This document shows positions 25,749-36,273 of a stretch of DNA of 64,000 nucleotides, piece by piece. The notes under the pieces are model-generated. The model ran no database searches. It was not told the origin of the DNA and worked only from the letters and a program-made list of their open reading frames with translations. How positions within the stretch are numbered: position 1 is the stretch's first letter; each line of letters starts with the position of its first letter. The stretch is from Bacteroidaceae bacterium (GTDB lineage Bacteria > Bacteroidota > Bacteroidia > Bacteroidales > Bacteroidaceae), in the NCBI GenBank assembly GCA_017379075.1, contig JAFNXL010000041.1:62001-126000 (forward strand), given 5' to 3'. The position numbers were made by a program, and so were the translations under genes.

Positions 25749-28700
25749 ATGAAAAGATATAGATATATAGCTGTTTGGGTAGCCTCACTTTTTAGTGCCC
25801 TTTCCATGTGGGCACAGGAAGTCATTGTAAATGTAACACCCGCCCAACAGGTGTTGCCGCCACAAGTGTTGTTATACTTGGCAGACCCTGGCAAGTTCTT
25901 TACCATTACATTGACCAATACCACAGCCGACGCCCAGCAAGTGCATTTGGGATTACAGTTGGAACAGACGATACCTTCCAGCGATTTGGCCATCTCCACA
26001 CCTGCCAATCGTCAGCCCCAGAATCCGTTTGTTATACAGCCAAACTCCACTTATACACTCAATTCAGTGGAGATGAGAAAACTCTTTGACCATATTCCAT
26101 CAAGTGAGATACAATGTCCTCCCGGCCTTTTTGAGAATTATCAAAACGGCGCTTTCGGACTGCTCCCGGAAGGCACCTATCGCGCCAAGGTCACTGCTTA
26201 TCGTTGGAATGACCCCCAGCTGGTAACACCCATCACGGTGAGTAATCCAGAAGGCGGATGGTGTACTTTCCAAGTCTGCTACAAGGCACAAGCGCCCCAA
26301 TTCCTTATGCCCCTGGCCAACGCCCAAAATGAAAACGCCATTGCAGAAATTGACCCTTTAAATGCGCAATTTGCCTGGACACAACCCGTGATAGCCTGCG
26401 GAGCATCTGCAAACTTTACCTATGATTTCAAGATAGTTGAGTTGATGCCTGGCCAACAGCCAGATGTGGCTATGGACCATAACCCGGTTGTTTATCAGGT
26501 GGAGGATTTGATGACCAGCATGTGCATGATCACAACAGATGTCCTTACAAGGAACTTCTATGCCAATAAAACCTATTTGGCTCAAGTAACGGCTGTGGCT
26601 AATGCAGCCGGTCCGCTTTCCTATGTCATGCTGGAGAACAACGGCAAAAGCACCTATCACGTATTCAAAATAAAAACAGACTCCGAAGACGCTAAGGAAC
26701 CGGAACAGACAGAGGAGAAAGAGGATAAAGATGACTCTTCAGATGAAGAGAAGGATGAAAAAGACGAGGAAAAGAATGAGGAAAAGGACGACAACGACGG
26801 GGAGGATGATGAATTAATTGCCCTTTGGGGAAAGAATTCAATGCAAGACAGCCTCTTTAACGATGCGCTTTACAATTTCCGCAATCCCACCATTACAAGT
26901 CCTGCGTTTATAGAAATTGCCGCCCGCAAGCAATTCCTGCGTAGCGATATGGCCATTGCATGGCGAGAAGTCTGGCATCTGGGTGGAGAAGGTCAAGAAG
27001 CCGACACCTTGACGTTTGATTACGAAGTCCAATTGTTCAACGGAAAATCAACGGCTGATAAGAAAGCCACTCTCGAAACAGAACCCATCTATACAAACCT
27101 GGTTAAGGGTTCTGGCGATTTGATAGACACTATTCATTGGGAAAAGATCAAGGACAAGGTTGAAGAAAAGGACTATTTGGTGCTGCGTGTAAAACCGATA
27201 TGTACCAATAATGCCAATGATGTGGCATTTCATTACGACAGCCTCAATGTGGTAGACTTTGCATTAGTAGAGTCGTTGTCCAAAAAGTATTTCCAATGTT
27301 CAAATATGGTGGAAATAGACAACGAGAAACCTACTACCGCTTCTGCCGATGACCTCACTGGCCAAACGGTTGCCATCGGTGAATACCAACTCACCATTGA
27401 TGAAATTAAGGAAGGCAAAAAGGCGGACACTTGGGAAGGCAAAGGACGAGTTGAATGGAATCCATTGGGCACCAAAGTCATGGTTTGTGTCAAGTTTGAG
27501 GATTTGAAAATCAATACAGACCTGGTTGTCTTTGATGGAACGGCAAAGTCATACTCCAATGACCCGAAGACAAACAATGACATTGTGGAAGGCCTCTTTA
27601 GTGATTGGGGAATCGACAACCTCATTTCTGATACAGGTATCCCTTATGCAGAACAACTGCAATCTACTGCTACGGACGGTGTGAAAGGATTGGCAGAGAA
27701 AATCGATTTGAGTAAATATTATGAATATGTTGTCGCCGGAGAGAATATTTGGAATGCCATTGGCAGTCTAAATATTGATGAGTTATATCTGCCTATAGGC
27801 CTGCCCGACAATTTGACAGCAATCATCAGTAATGACTCTACTGCCAAAAATCCTGTAGACATACAGATTAGTACCATGAAGTTTGCCGCCACCCACGCAA
27901 CCATGGACCTCATCGGTGAGTTCGTTTTGCCGAACAATAACGTAACGAAGGACCAGATTCTGGTATTCGGTTGCCCACGACTTTGTATCTCTCCAGAGAG
28001 AATCTTACCCGAATCTGGTACGTTGGCTTTGCTCTCAGACATGGCCTTATACGACCCCGAATCAGACTTTACGTTTACTTTCAAGGCTCCTAAGGATGTC
28101 CTTCATCCTGTTGACGGATGCTATATTTCATGGCATGCCGATAAGTTTGAGATGTTGGGCATTGATGCCGATATGGCAATACCCGAACTGAGAGTCGATT
28201 CGGCTGGTGTCATGACAGACCGCTGTCCTGTTCTCAACGTACGTGCCAGTTTCAGTGAATGGGAAGACTGGATGATAGACAATGTAACGATGGAGCCATT
28301 CCAGGCCGTCGATATGCCTGGTTGGACTTTCACTGTATCCGATATCGTCTATGACCACTCCATCCACCGTAATTCCACAGTTATGGGCGAATTCCCCGAA
28401 GGATACGACAAGAGTTTATCGACAAAGGGCGGAAATGACCTCTCATGGAAGGGACTGTACATCGACACCATAAGCGTACAGATGCCGGGTGCATTGACCT
28501 TTGGTGATGCAGAAGACGAACGATGCAAGATTTCAGCCACAAACATGTTCTTTGATGATTCGGGAGCGACTTTGAAGGTGGCCGGCGATGACATATTGTC
28601 TGCCCGTACCGGAAAAGCCGGTGGTTGGAGCTTCGAGATTGACCATATCTCTTTAGGTTTCATTCAGAACAACTTCAACGATTGTCATTTCAGGGGAAAA

Positions 28701-31700
28701 TTTGATGTTCCACTGATTGACAGTGAGATAGGATATAAGTGCCAAATAGTTAATGTTAAAGAAGAACACAATGCGAAGGCTGGCGATTATGCCTATATTT
28801 TCACAACCCAACAAGTGCAAGAGAATGTGAATTTTGATTTCTTTGTGGCAAAGGCTAAACTGAAGAAGGAATTGACTTATTTGTTGGTTGAAGCCGTGCC
28901 CGAAGAGAAAGAAGAGCTGGAAACCCGAGTGGAATTCCTTATGGGGGGTACGCTTGAAATCGGTGGCAAGGAAAACTTGCAGGGATTTGTCGATGACATA
29001 GGCCTGGAGTTCAGTGTGCCCGATGTGCATTTTGCCAAGATGCGATTAGCCAATTGTGACCGTTGGGAGTCAAAATATGAGAAATCGCTACAAGATGCGG
29101 CAAATCAGGATATAAAGAACGCCATGCTTGACTTGTACCAAGACAAGCAGTTCCAATGGGGCAGTTTCTATTTCAATACGGGAGATTGGTCTTTGGCATC
29201 CGAAGAGAAGTTCTTAGGCCCCTTCTCGTTCTCACTTACTGATTACGATTTCAACTATAAGAACAACGAGCTGGGAGTATATCTGCAAGGTAATTTGAAA
29301 TTTGTGGAAAGCATAGAACTCAGTGCCTCAGCCGGTTTGGAGATTAAATCTACCGTATCTGGCATTGAGGAGATGGATTTCTCCAAGATTTCGCTTAAGT
29401 ATAAGGAAGTAGAGTTTAAGGATGCATCGTTCAGCGCCTCATTCGGTGGCATGAAGTTGGAGGGTTCGCTCGCTGTCAGCAACGATACCATCAATGGCAA
29501 GGGATTTGCCGGCACGCTTTTCCTAAGTATGCCTGGCGATCTGTTCGAGTTGGATGCCAAGGGCGGATACTATGAATTGCCGGAATTTACCTGGGGATAT
29601 TTCGACTTGGCGCTCAAAGGGCAAGGCTTACGTTTTGACCCCATTGTAATGAGCGGTGTACATGGTGGATTCTATTTCAATTGTATCAAGGAGTCAACAA
29701 GTGACACCGAATTCAATGTGAAGCCACAAAACGGAGTGATAGGTGTGATTTTGGGACTCACCATATCTACCAGTGCGGGCGAAGATGCCTTGAGCGGAAC
29801 ATTTGAGATGACGGTGGCCTACGATTCTGAACACAACAGTCTTACAAGGTTCATGTTTACGGGCGACCTGAAGGCGGTTGGCGGTCTTGTGGATGCCAAA
29901 GCCACCATCCTATATGAATACAATGATATGACCCAGTACTTTGCCCTCAACATTACGGCTGAAGCAGGCCTTTCAGGAGAAGACGCTCTGGAGGCTGTCT
30001 TAGGAGAAAACATGAAAGGCTTCTCCGACAAGCTTTCAGAACTGAACGACAAGTTTGAAGGAGCTGTGGCTGGTGTAAAAGCTGGCTTGGGCGACTTGGC
30101 CGGCGACTCCGATGAAAAGGTGGATGAAGAAGACAGGGACAAAGCAAAAGCAGCCAAAGAACAGGCTCAAAGTGGAGGCGATAAGGGACTGTCAATGAAG
30201 GCGGGTCATACCTCAATCACCGTTGACCTGCGTATCACCATGAAAGAGGAAGGAAAAGACCTTGACAAGGTGAAATGGCATCTTTACATCGGTGAACCGG
30301 CAGATGACAAGCGTTGTGAGTTTATACTGATTGACTTCAAATCCCCGATTGTCACTGTGAACATCGGTGCCAATGCTTACCTCTGTTTGGGTAATGAATT
30401 GCCTAATGACGGTGAGTTGCCCCCCATCCATCCTACCGTACAAGGATTCCTGGACGGTTCAGAAAAGGGAGCTGGTGTGAAGAGTGATGACACCAACAAG
30501 GCTAACCGCATGCGTACCCGTGCCCTTGAGAACTTCAAGGCCGATGTTAGCGGCGGTATCATGTTGGGTGCTGCGGCATGGGGTATGGTTGATGTGGATC
30601 TCGGACTCTTCTATGGTAACATGACTGCCATCGGAGGCTTTGACCTCTCATTGCGCCACATGACCAACATGACTTGTATGAACTTTGACAAGGATCCCGG
30701 ATATCATGGTTGGTATGGCGAAGGTCAGATCTATGCTTATCTGGCAGCCGTCATGGGCTTGAAACTTGACCTCGGCTTCTGGGAAGGAGAATTCCCCATA
30801 TTGGATGCCGGCATCGGAGGCGTGTTCCGTATGGGAGGTATCAATCCTAACTATTTCACTGGCGCTGCTCGTGTGAAACTGAAGGCATTCGCTGGATTGG
30901 TGGACGTCAACCGCAAATTCGAGTTTGAATGTGGCGATGTGTGTGACCTCTTCTACGGCAATGCACTTGACAATTTCGAACTCTTCGGTGAGTGCTCATT
31001 GGGTGACACCATCAAGGACAACGGATGGGGAGATGCCCACATATTGGATCCATATCTGGACATGAAGCCTACTATAGAGACACTGGCTCCGCTGGACGAG
31101 CATTTCCGTGTGATTGACGAAACCGAGTATCAGCGTATGCTGCGTGATTGGGAGGGTGATGCCGAAGCATTGAAGGCACAGGCCAGTCGCACTTTTGTAT
31201 TCCATACGAATCCGCAGGCTATACTTTATGAATACAATTCAGACAAAGATACCAAACACGCACGATATTACAATATCGACTACGACCTGGAGCAATCGTT
31301 CCGTACACGTCATGTCTTTGATATGTATCAGTTGAACCCCAACAAGTTTTACAAACTCGAAATCACAGGTTATGCCAAGGAGCTCTACGAGGGTGTAGAA
31401 GATCATCCGCAGACCTTCAACAAAGAGACGCGAGATTACGAACCTGTGCCTTGGCAGCAGACACGTTGCTTCTATTTCCGTACGGGTACATCAAAAGTCA
31501 ACACTTTAACACCCGACTCTATAAATCTGCAGGATTATGTGGCGTTGGCCTATCCTTCAAGTTATGGCGACTTGACAACTCCGGAGGGATATGTTGACAC
31601 GGCATACGTTTCAGATATTCAACAACCCATCATTTCATTGAAGCGTGACTTAAGTACAGCCTTCCCCTCTGAAACCTATAAGTTTATAAATTGGACTCTG

Positions 31701-33830
31701 TGTGATGAGAATGGGAAGGAATTAGAAACAATTGGCAATAAATGGACTACAGGGGACGTTTGCATAATGACACCTAATTCGCCATTTACAAAGGTCGAGA
31801 AAAACAAGACATATTATTTAAAGGCCAGATATTGGGAGTATGGTTATGATACTGTTAGAGTGGAAAAAAAGACGATAAATACGAACACGCCTACTGCGAC
31901 TAAAATGGCGAGCGCATTGTCCTCTTATAATGTGCCAAAGGACCATGAAGGAAAGCTGAATGCGATGTATGCTGCTAATTGGGACTTTGCACCCGATGGA
32001 AACAGGCTTTCATTGCCAGCCCCGATGGATGATAATGCAATTGCAACGTCTGCTCTCCCCATGAGGCCAAGTGGCACTCCACAGATACGCAGGACAAAAC
32101 CTGTATCCGTTGATAGTGTTTCAATAAAATTAAATACGTATAAACTGAAAATATCAAAGAATGCGTTCAATGATTTAATGGCAGTGAATGCATTAACCAA
32201 GTCGACAACAGGAGAATACTCTCTTACAACCGCTAAGTTGAACGCTGTAGCATCGGTTTTGTCGGCATCCACATTAGCAGAGCTGAGGAATCAGTTGGCA
32301 AAGCAATCTACTGCATCTGGCAGTACAACAAAGTCATCCAATATAACGATGAACCGACAAACTTCAGAGGACAGCAATGCTGATGAAGGTAGTGGCGAGA
32401 AAACACTGTTTTCAAATGTTGACAATGATATGGCATCAATTTCAATTGAAGGAACCCGCCAACTTGGAAGTACAGAAACAGATAACCAGGAATCTACCCT
32501 GCCTATAATGAAGAAGGATGTAACGACCAATGATGAAGCAACAGGATCCACGACAAACAAAAATAATGCAATTCTGGAAGGAGTCAGAAGTTCATCTGGC
32601 GAAGCCGTCAAATTGGAAGGAGTAACTTCATCCAAGAAAGACAACAATGGTGTGATTCTGGAAGGAGTAACAGTAACGGAAGAGAAGGTACAATTGGTAT
32701 TGAAAAAAGAAATCACACTCGTAAATCTGAAAGTCCATAGTGTAGATGGAAATTGGCAAACGGGTTATAAGAACAAGGATAAAAAACGTGTGAACACCAG
32801 CTACGAAGTTCCTTTCTTAGGAATTAAGATTTCAAGCGTACTGTTCAACAGTGTGATTCCCTCGGATAATGAATACACAACCGATGCTTATATATCCAAG
32901 TATGATGGCCTTACTAATGAGCATGGTTATCGTGTTCGATCATATGACCCATATTGGAGAATCAGCTATTGGAGCAACTTTGCATTCATCGGTGGTTGGA
33001 GAATAAATGCAGATGCTCTTGGTGTGCAAGCAACCACATCACAATCGTTAATCTATACCGACTTGGGTGGTGTATATGAAGGTTATACCGCTAATGATAA
33101 AGCTTCTTATCGTATCAAGAATGAAATCTTGAATTTGCGTCAGCATTCTCTCTATGTTCCAAAACAATATTATTATCCGCTACCCATCATGGAATATGAT
33201 CTTCATGCTTATCGTGAAGGAGGTGACCCTCGCACTCCAGTATTTGTCCCAGGAGAAACGGCGATTGAAAATCTACAAAATGCCTTCAAGCAGTTAACTG
33301 ATTTAGAAGATGCCGTGATAGAAATGAATACTAAGATACTACTAGGTGCTGGTATAAACGGAGCTGTTGAAGCGATTAAGAATTTCTCTATTCCAGAGTG
33401 GGTTAAGGCACATGCTGGTGTGAATTTGACTGTTAGTAAAGGTGCTGTCAAATTAGAAGTGCCTTATTATCAGTTTGGATTGTTGTGGGGATCGCAATTC
33501 CCCAACTCCGGTGATACAAAAAAATTCGCATTGCAGTCAACTCTGAAAGGATTCAGCAAGGATGCATCGCGTGCTCAATTGGAAACCTCACAAAATATTT
33601 GGTTGAGTATGACAGGCTTGTCTTTGCTAAATGGTAATACAGTGAGAAAACCAAAGGATGGCTTTTGGCACAAAGATGATTACATTAAAACCATAACATA
33701 CCAAATGTATCGTGTCAATGCCTATAACTGCAAAACCAGAAAATATGAGGTGAAAGGAGTACACAATCCGCAGAATATGGTCAGAGTAACCATCTCTAAC
33801 CCTGCAGGCAGTAATCCTAAGGTACAATGA
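25749..33830 (+). CDS. 2693-residue giant secreted protein with TANFOR-like N-terminus
   Basis: Largest gene in the window. Signal peptide 1-22 (ALSMWAQ). Residues about 23-180 resemble what I recall of the TANFOR domain of Bacteroidetes surface proteins (an LLYLADPGKFFTITLTN start, then FENYQNGAFGLLPEGTYRAKVTAY). About 185-305 is FN3-like. About 310-356 is a Glu/Asp/Lys-only linker. About 380-1400 is dense beta structure with many SL-x-G and ASF-x-G strands. About 1400-1482 is helical. About 1595-1740 is Gly/aromatic barrel-like. About 1790-1920 is FN3-like (FYKLEITGYAKELYEG). About 2190-2320 is Ser/Thr-rich with three LEGV repeats, and then comes a C-terminal domain (about 2330-2693). It has no T9SS tail and no enzyme motif. 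From about 31650 the DNA becomes AT-rich. Function unknown. Confidence 0.8.
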   Translation: MKRYRYIAVWVASLFSALSMWAQEVIVNVTPAQQVLPPQVLLYLADPGKFFTITLTNTTADAQQVHLGLQLEQTIPSSDLAISTPANRQPQNPFVIQPNSTYTLNSVEMRKLFDHIPSSEIQCPPGLFENYQNGAFGLLPEGTYRAKVTAYRWNDPQLVTPITVSNPEGGWCTFQVCYKAQAPQFLMPLANAQNENAIAEIDPLNAQFAWTQPVIACGASANFTYDFKIVELMPGQQPDVAMDHNPVVYQVEDLMTSMCMITTDVLTRNFYANKTYLAQVTAVANAAGPLSYVMLENNGKSTYHVFKIKTDSEDAKEPEQTEEKEDKDDSSDEEKDEKDEEKNEEKDDNDGEDDELIALWGKNSMQDSLFNDALYNFRNPTITSPAFIEIAARKQFLRSDMAIAWREVWHLGGEGQEADTLTFDYEVQLFNGKSTADKKATLETEPIYTNLVKGSGDLIDTIHWEKIKDKVEEKDYLVLRVKPICTNNANDVAFHYDSLNVVDFALVESLSKKYFQCSNMVEIDNEKPTTASADDLTGQTVAIGEYQLTIDEIKEGKKADTWEGKGRVEWNPLGTKVMVCVKFEDLKINTDLVVFDGTAKSYSNDPKTNNDIVEGLFSDWGIDNLISDTGIPYAEQLQSTATDGVKGLAEKIDLSKYYEYVVAGENIWNAIGSLNIDELYLPIGLPDNLTAIISNDSTAKNPVDIQISTMKFAATHATMDLIGEFVLPNNNVTKDQILVFGCPRLCISPERILPESGTLALLSDMALYDPESDFTFTFKAPKDVLHPVDGCYISWHADKFEMLGIDADMAIPELRVDSAGVMTDRCPVLNVRASFSEWEDWMIDNVTMEPFQAVDMPGWTFTVSDIVYDHSIHRNSTVMGEFPEGYDKSLSTKGGNDLSWKGLYIDTISVQMPGALTFGDAEDERCKISATNMFFDDSGATLKVAGDDILSARTGKAGGWSFEIDHISLGFIQNNFNDCHFRGKFDVPLIDSEIGYKCQIVNVKEEHNAKAGDYAYIFTTQQVQENVNFDFFVAKAKLKKELTYLLVEAVPEEKEELETRVEFLMGGTLEIGGKENLQGFVDDIGLEFSVPDVHFAKMRLANCDRWESKYEKSLQDAANQDIKNAMLDLYQDKQFQWGSFYFNTGDWSLASEEKFLGPFSFSLTDYDFNYKNNELGVYLQGNLKFVESIELSASAGLEIKSTVSGIEEMDFSKISLKYKEVEFKDASFSASFGGMKLEGSLAVSNDTINGKGFAGTLFLSMPGDLFELDAKGGYYELPEFTWGYFDLALKGQGLRFDPIVMSGVHGGFYFNCIKESTSDTEFNVKPQNGVIGVILGLTISTSAGEDALSGTFEMTVAYDSEHNSLTRFMFTGDLKAVGGLVDAKATILYEYNDMTQYFALNITAEAGLSGEDALEAVLGENMKGFSDKLSELNDKFEGAVAGVKAGLGDLAGDSDEKVDEEDRDKAKAAKEQAQSGGDKGLSMKAGHTSITVDLRITMKEEGKDLDKVKWHLYIGEPADDKRCEFILIDFKSPIVTVNIGANAYLCLGNELPNDGELPPIHPTVQGFLDGSEKGAGVKSDDTNKANRMRTRALENFKADVSGGIMLGAAAWGMVDVDLGLFYGNMTAIGGFDLSLRHMTNMTCMNFDKDPGYHGWYGEGQIYAYLAAVMGLKLDLGFWEGEFPILDAGIGGVFRMGGINPNYFTGAARVKLKAFAGLVDVNRKFEFECGDVCDLFYGNALDNFELFGECSLGDTIKDNGWGDAHILDPYLDMKPTIETLAPLDEHFRVIDETEYQRMLRDWEGDAEALKAQASRTFVFHTNPQAILYEYNSDKDTKHARYYNIDYDLEQSFRTRHVFDMYQLNPNKFYKLEITGYAKELYEGVEDHPQTFNKETRDYEPVPWQQTRCFYFRTGTSKVNTLTPDSINLQDYVALAYPSSYGDLTTPEGYVDTAYVSDIQQPIISLKRDLSTAFPSETYKFINWTLCDENGKELETIGNKWTTGDVCIMTPNSPFTKVEKNKTYYLKARYWEYGYDTVRVEKKTINTNTPTATKMASALSSYNVPKDHEGKLNAMYAANWDFAPDGNRLSLPAPMDDNAIATSALPMRPSGTPQIRRTKPVSVDSVSIKLNTYKLKISKNAFNDLMAVNALTKSTTGEYSLTTAKLNAVASVLSASTLAELRNQLAKQSTASGSTTKSSNITMNRQTSEDSNADEGSGEKTLFSNVDNDMASISIEGTRQLGSTETDNQESTLPIMKKDVTTNDEATGSTTNKNNAILEGVRSSSGEAVKLEGVTSSKKDNNGVILEGVTVTEEKVQLVLKKEITLVNLKVHSVDGNWQTGYKNKDKKRVNTSYEVPFLGIKISSVLFNSVIPSDNEYTTDAYISKYDGLTNEHGYRVRSYDPYWRISYWSNFAFIGGWRINADALGVQATTSQSLIYTDLGGVYEGYTANDKASYRIKNEILNLRQHSLYVPKQYYYPLPIMEYDLHAYREGGDPRTPVFVPGETAIENLQNAFKQLTDLEDAVIEMNTKILLGAGINGAVEAIKNFSIPEWVKAHAGVNLTVSKGAVKLEVPYYQFGLLWGSQFPNSGDTKKFALQSTLKGFSKDASRAQLETSQNIWLSMTGLSLLNGNTVRKPKDGFWHKDDYIKTITYQMYRVNAYNCKTRKYEVKGVHNPQNMVRVTISNPAGSNPKVQ

Positions 33831-33860
33831 TTTGAAGCATAAAAAAGAAAAAGACAAGAA

Positions 33861-36188
33861 ATGATGAAACGTTCAATAAATAGCCTTTTCGGACTGATGA
33901 TTGCCACAATGACAGTATGTGGCATGGCTAGCCCTAAAGAAAATCATGTAAGCGTTTGGGAGGGTGATAGCATTCAAGCACCAGACACTTTTACATGGCA
34001 AGTGACAGATACGGCCGCCTACATGAAACAGTTCTACCAACGCCAACGCCGATTGGCGAATGTGGAGGCCGACATACATCTGTTGGCCCGTACTTACGGA
34101 GACAGCATTGTGCTCAGATGGTCTCCTGAAGACTATGTCAGCTGGCAATATCTGAACTATGTGGGTGTGAACATATATCGGTTTGACGTGGACAATCCCA
34201 TGATTGTGGATACGTTGGCCCAAGCGTTGAAACCCGAACCATTAGAGGTTTGGAAAACAGCTTATCCCCAAACAGACTCTGTAGCGGCAATTGCTATGGG
34301 TACACTCTATGGCGAAGGTGGTTTCACACAAGACCAATCAAAAAGCCGTCCGGGCACCATGGGAGCCTTGCTTGATGTGCATGACGACCAGCAATTCCGT
34401 TTTGCTGTGGCCGTGTTGACCACCGAATGGCGCCGTGACATTGCCGACCGTATGGCTATGCGTTTTGTGGACCGCAAGGTTAAGAAAGGAAAGAAGTATG
34501 AATATATTGTCCAGCCTGCAGAACGTGATACTACAGGGAATTTGAAATTCCGTCCAGGACACATACAAGAAGTGGAGAATCGTACTTACAAACCTAAGAA
34601 ATTTGATCTGCAAATAGGCGACTCGTTGATTGGCATCAACACCGTCCGCCTGTGGTGGGAGAATAAGAAGGAGTACTCTACCTTTGAAATTGAACGCCGG
34701 AAGATGGGTGATGAGAAATGGGTACGCGTAAACAAGAATCCGTATGTAATGATGCGTGGACTGAACGAGTCGGCCGATGATAACTATATCCGTGATATTG
34801 TTCCGGGTCCCGGTATCTATGAATATCGTGTTCTGGGATACGATGCTTTTGGCGACCTTACGGAACCCAGTCATGTACATGTGGCAACCGTATCTGACAT
34901 CAGTGCGCCAAAACCGGCCGACTTGAAATTGGTGGTCATAGACCGTCGTGACAAAGAAGATCTGTCCAAAGATGTCTTCGCAACATTTATCTGGGACAAA
35001 GACACTTTGGAACAGGACTTGATCGGATACAAGGTTTTGCATTATAATCCCAAAGATTCAGTGAAATGGCGTCCTATAAACAAAGAGATGATTTCGCCTC
35101 GTGATACAATGGCTACCTTGGAAGTAACCGGATTAAGGACCAGTCAGGTTGTGGTGGCTGCATACGACTCTGCCATGAATGTAAGCTATTCGTTGCCTCA
35201 TGTGGTGATGTTTACCGACTATAAGGCTCCTCCAGCCCCCACTAACTTCCGTTACCGAATATTGGACGTGGCCAAAGGCGCTGTGGAACTAAGTTGGGAT
35301 GCAACGGCTGATGACATTGATTACTATGAAATCGTTTTTGCTAATGACACGCTTCATCCATTCATGCAGGTTCATAGAAATCAAAAAGATTTGATACGCA
35401 AGACACGCTATGTCGACACACTGTCTGTGGATGTTAACCAATTGTATATATACTACAAAGTGCGTGCAATTGATTATGGTACCAACATGAGTAAGTATTC
35501 TCCTGTATTACAGGTTATCCGTCCGAGTTTGATCATACCGGCAGAACCACACCTTGACTCCACATACGTGGATCAGGAACGAGGCATAACCATGAGATGG
35601 GGATGTAGCGATGAAGCTCAAATCAATTACCACGTGCTGATGCGTCGTTTGGCAAACAGTAATAAAGACTGGGATGTCATCGGAGCGTTCAAAGCAGAGA
35701 AGGTGCGTGAGGCTGGCAATTTGCTGTTAGTAACGGACAGACCAAAATACAATCGGAGAAACAGATACGAATATGCAATGAAGTCGGTGTCATATTCAAA
35801 TATCTCCAGTCCGTTAAGCCTAATCTATTCTGTCAAGTACGAAGGAGCTAAGACATTTGACTGGCCTATCCGCCTTTTTGGCGACTACAATGCCCAGACA
35901 AAGGAAACAAAAATTGTATGGGAAACAATGACAGACCTTCCGTATGGTGACGATTGGTATTATTGCATCTACCGTAAAGGCCCAAAGGATAAAGTTGCAA
36001 GATTCATGACTTCTGTAGAGCGCGACAAAATGGAATTCTCTGATTATCGTCTCTCTGCTGGTGAAACCGCAGAATATTACATAATGATTCAATACACTGA
36101 CGGAAGAGCCAGCACACAATCAAACACAGTAAAGGTTACTGCACCTGAACGGAATGAGAATGATGAGCCGCAGGCCACAAGTAAGTGA
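33861..36188 (+). CDS. secreted protein with tandem fibronectin type III domains
   Basis: Protein of 775 residues: signal peptide (1-24), an N-terminal region of about 25-230 with its own conserved look (YGDSIVLRWSPEDYVSW), then several FN3-type domains (about 245-345, 350-445, 450-560, 560-665 and 675-765). Each has the pattern x-W-(D/E)-x-y followed by Y-E(I/Y)-x and a late Y-x-V/Y-x-A/V strand (ELSWDATADDIDYYEIVF, IYEYRVLGYDAFGD). No sorting tail or lipobox. It begins 30 bp after the giant gene, so the two are probably made together; FN3 repeats suggest a binding partner or spacer. No specific function is assigned. Confidence 0.78.
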   Translation: MMKRSINSLFGLMIATMTVCGMASPKENHVSVWEGDSIQAPDTFTWQVTDTAAYMKQFYQRQRRLANVEADIHLLARTYGDSIVLRWSPEDYVSWQYLNYVGVNIYRFDVDNPMIVDTLAQALKPEPLEVWKTAYPQTDSVAAIAMGTLYGEGGFTQDQSKSRPGTMGALLDVHDDQQFRFAVAVLTTEWRRDIADRMAMRFVDRKVKKGKKYEYIVQPAERDTTGNLKFRPGHIQEVENRTYKPKKFDLQIGDSLIGINTVRLWWENKKEYSTFEIERRKMGDEKWVRVNKNPYVMMRGLNESADDNYIRDIVPGPGIYEYRVLGYDAFGDLTEPSHVHVATVSDISAPKPADLKLVVIDRRDKEDLSKDVFATFIWDKDTLEQDLIGYKVLHYNPKDSVKWRPINKEMISPRDTMATLEVTGLRTSQVVVAAYDSAMNVSYSLPHVVMFTDYKAPPAPTNFRYRILDVAKGAVELSWDATADDIDYYEIVFANDTLHPFMQVHRNQKDLIRKTRYVDTLSVDVNQLYIYYKVRAIDYGTNMSKYSPVLQVIRPSLIIPAEPHLDSTYVDQERGITMRWGCSDEAQINYHVLMRRLANSNKDWDVIGAFKAEKVREAGNLLLVTDRPKYNRRNRYEYAMKSVSYSNISSPLSLIYSVKYEGAKTFDWPIRLFGDYNAQTKETKIVWETMTDLPYGDDWYYCIYRKGPKDKVARFMTSVERDKMEFSDYRLSAGETAEYYIMIQYTDGRASTQSNTVKVTAPERNENDEPQATSK

Positions 36189-36273
36189 GAAAGGCACTGA
36201 CAGATGGACTAAGGGCAATAGAAAACAAATGATAGCTTGATATTGATTATAGATAACGCTTAATATTCGGATA

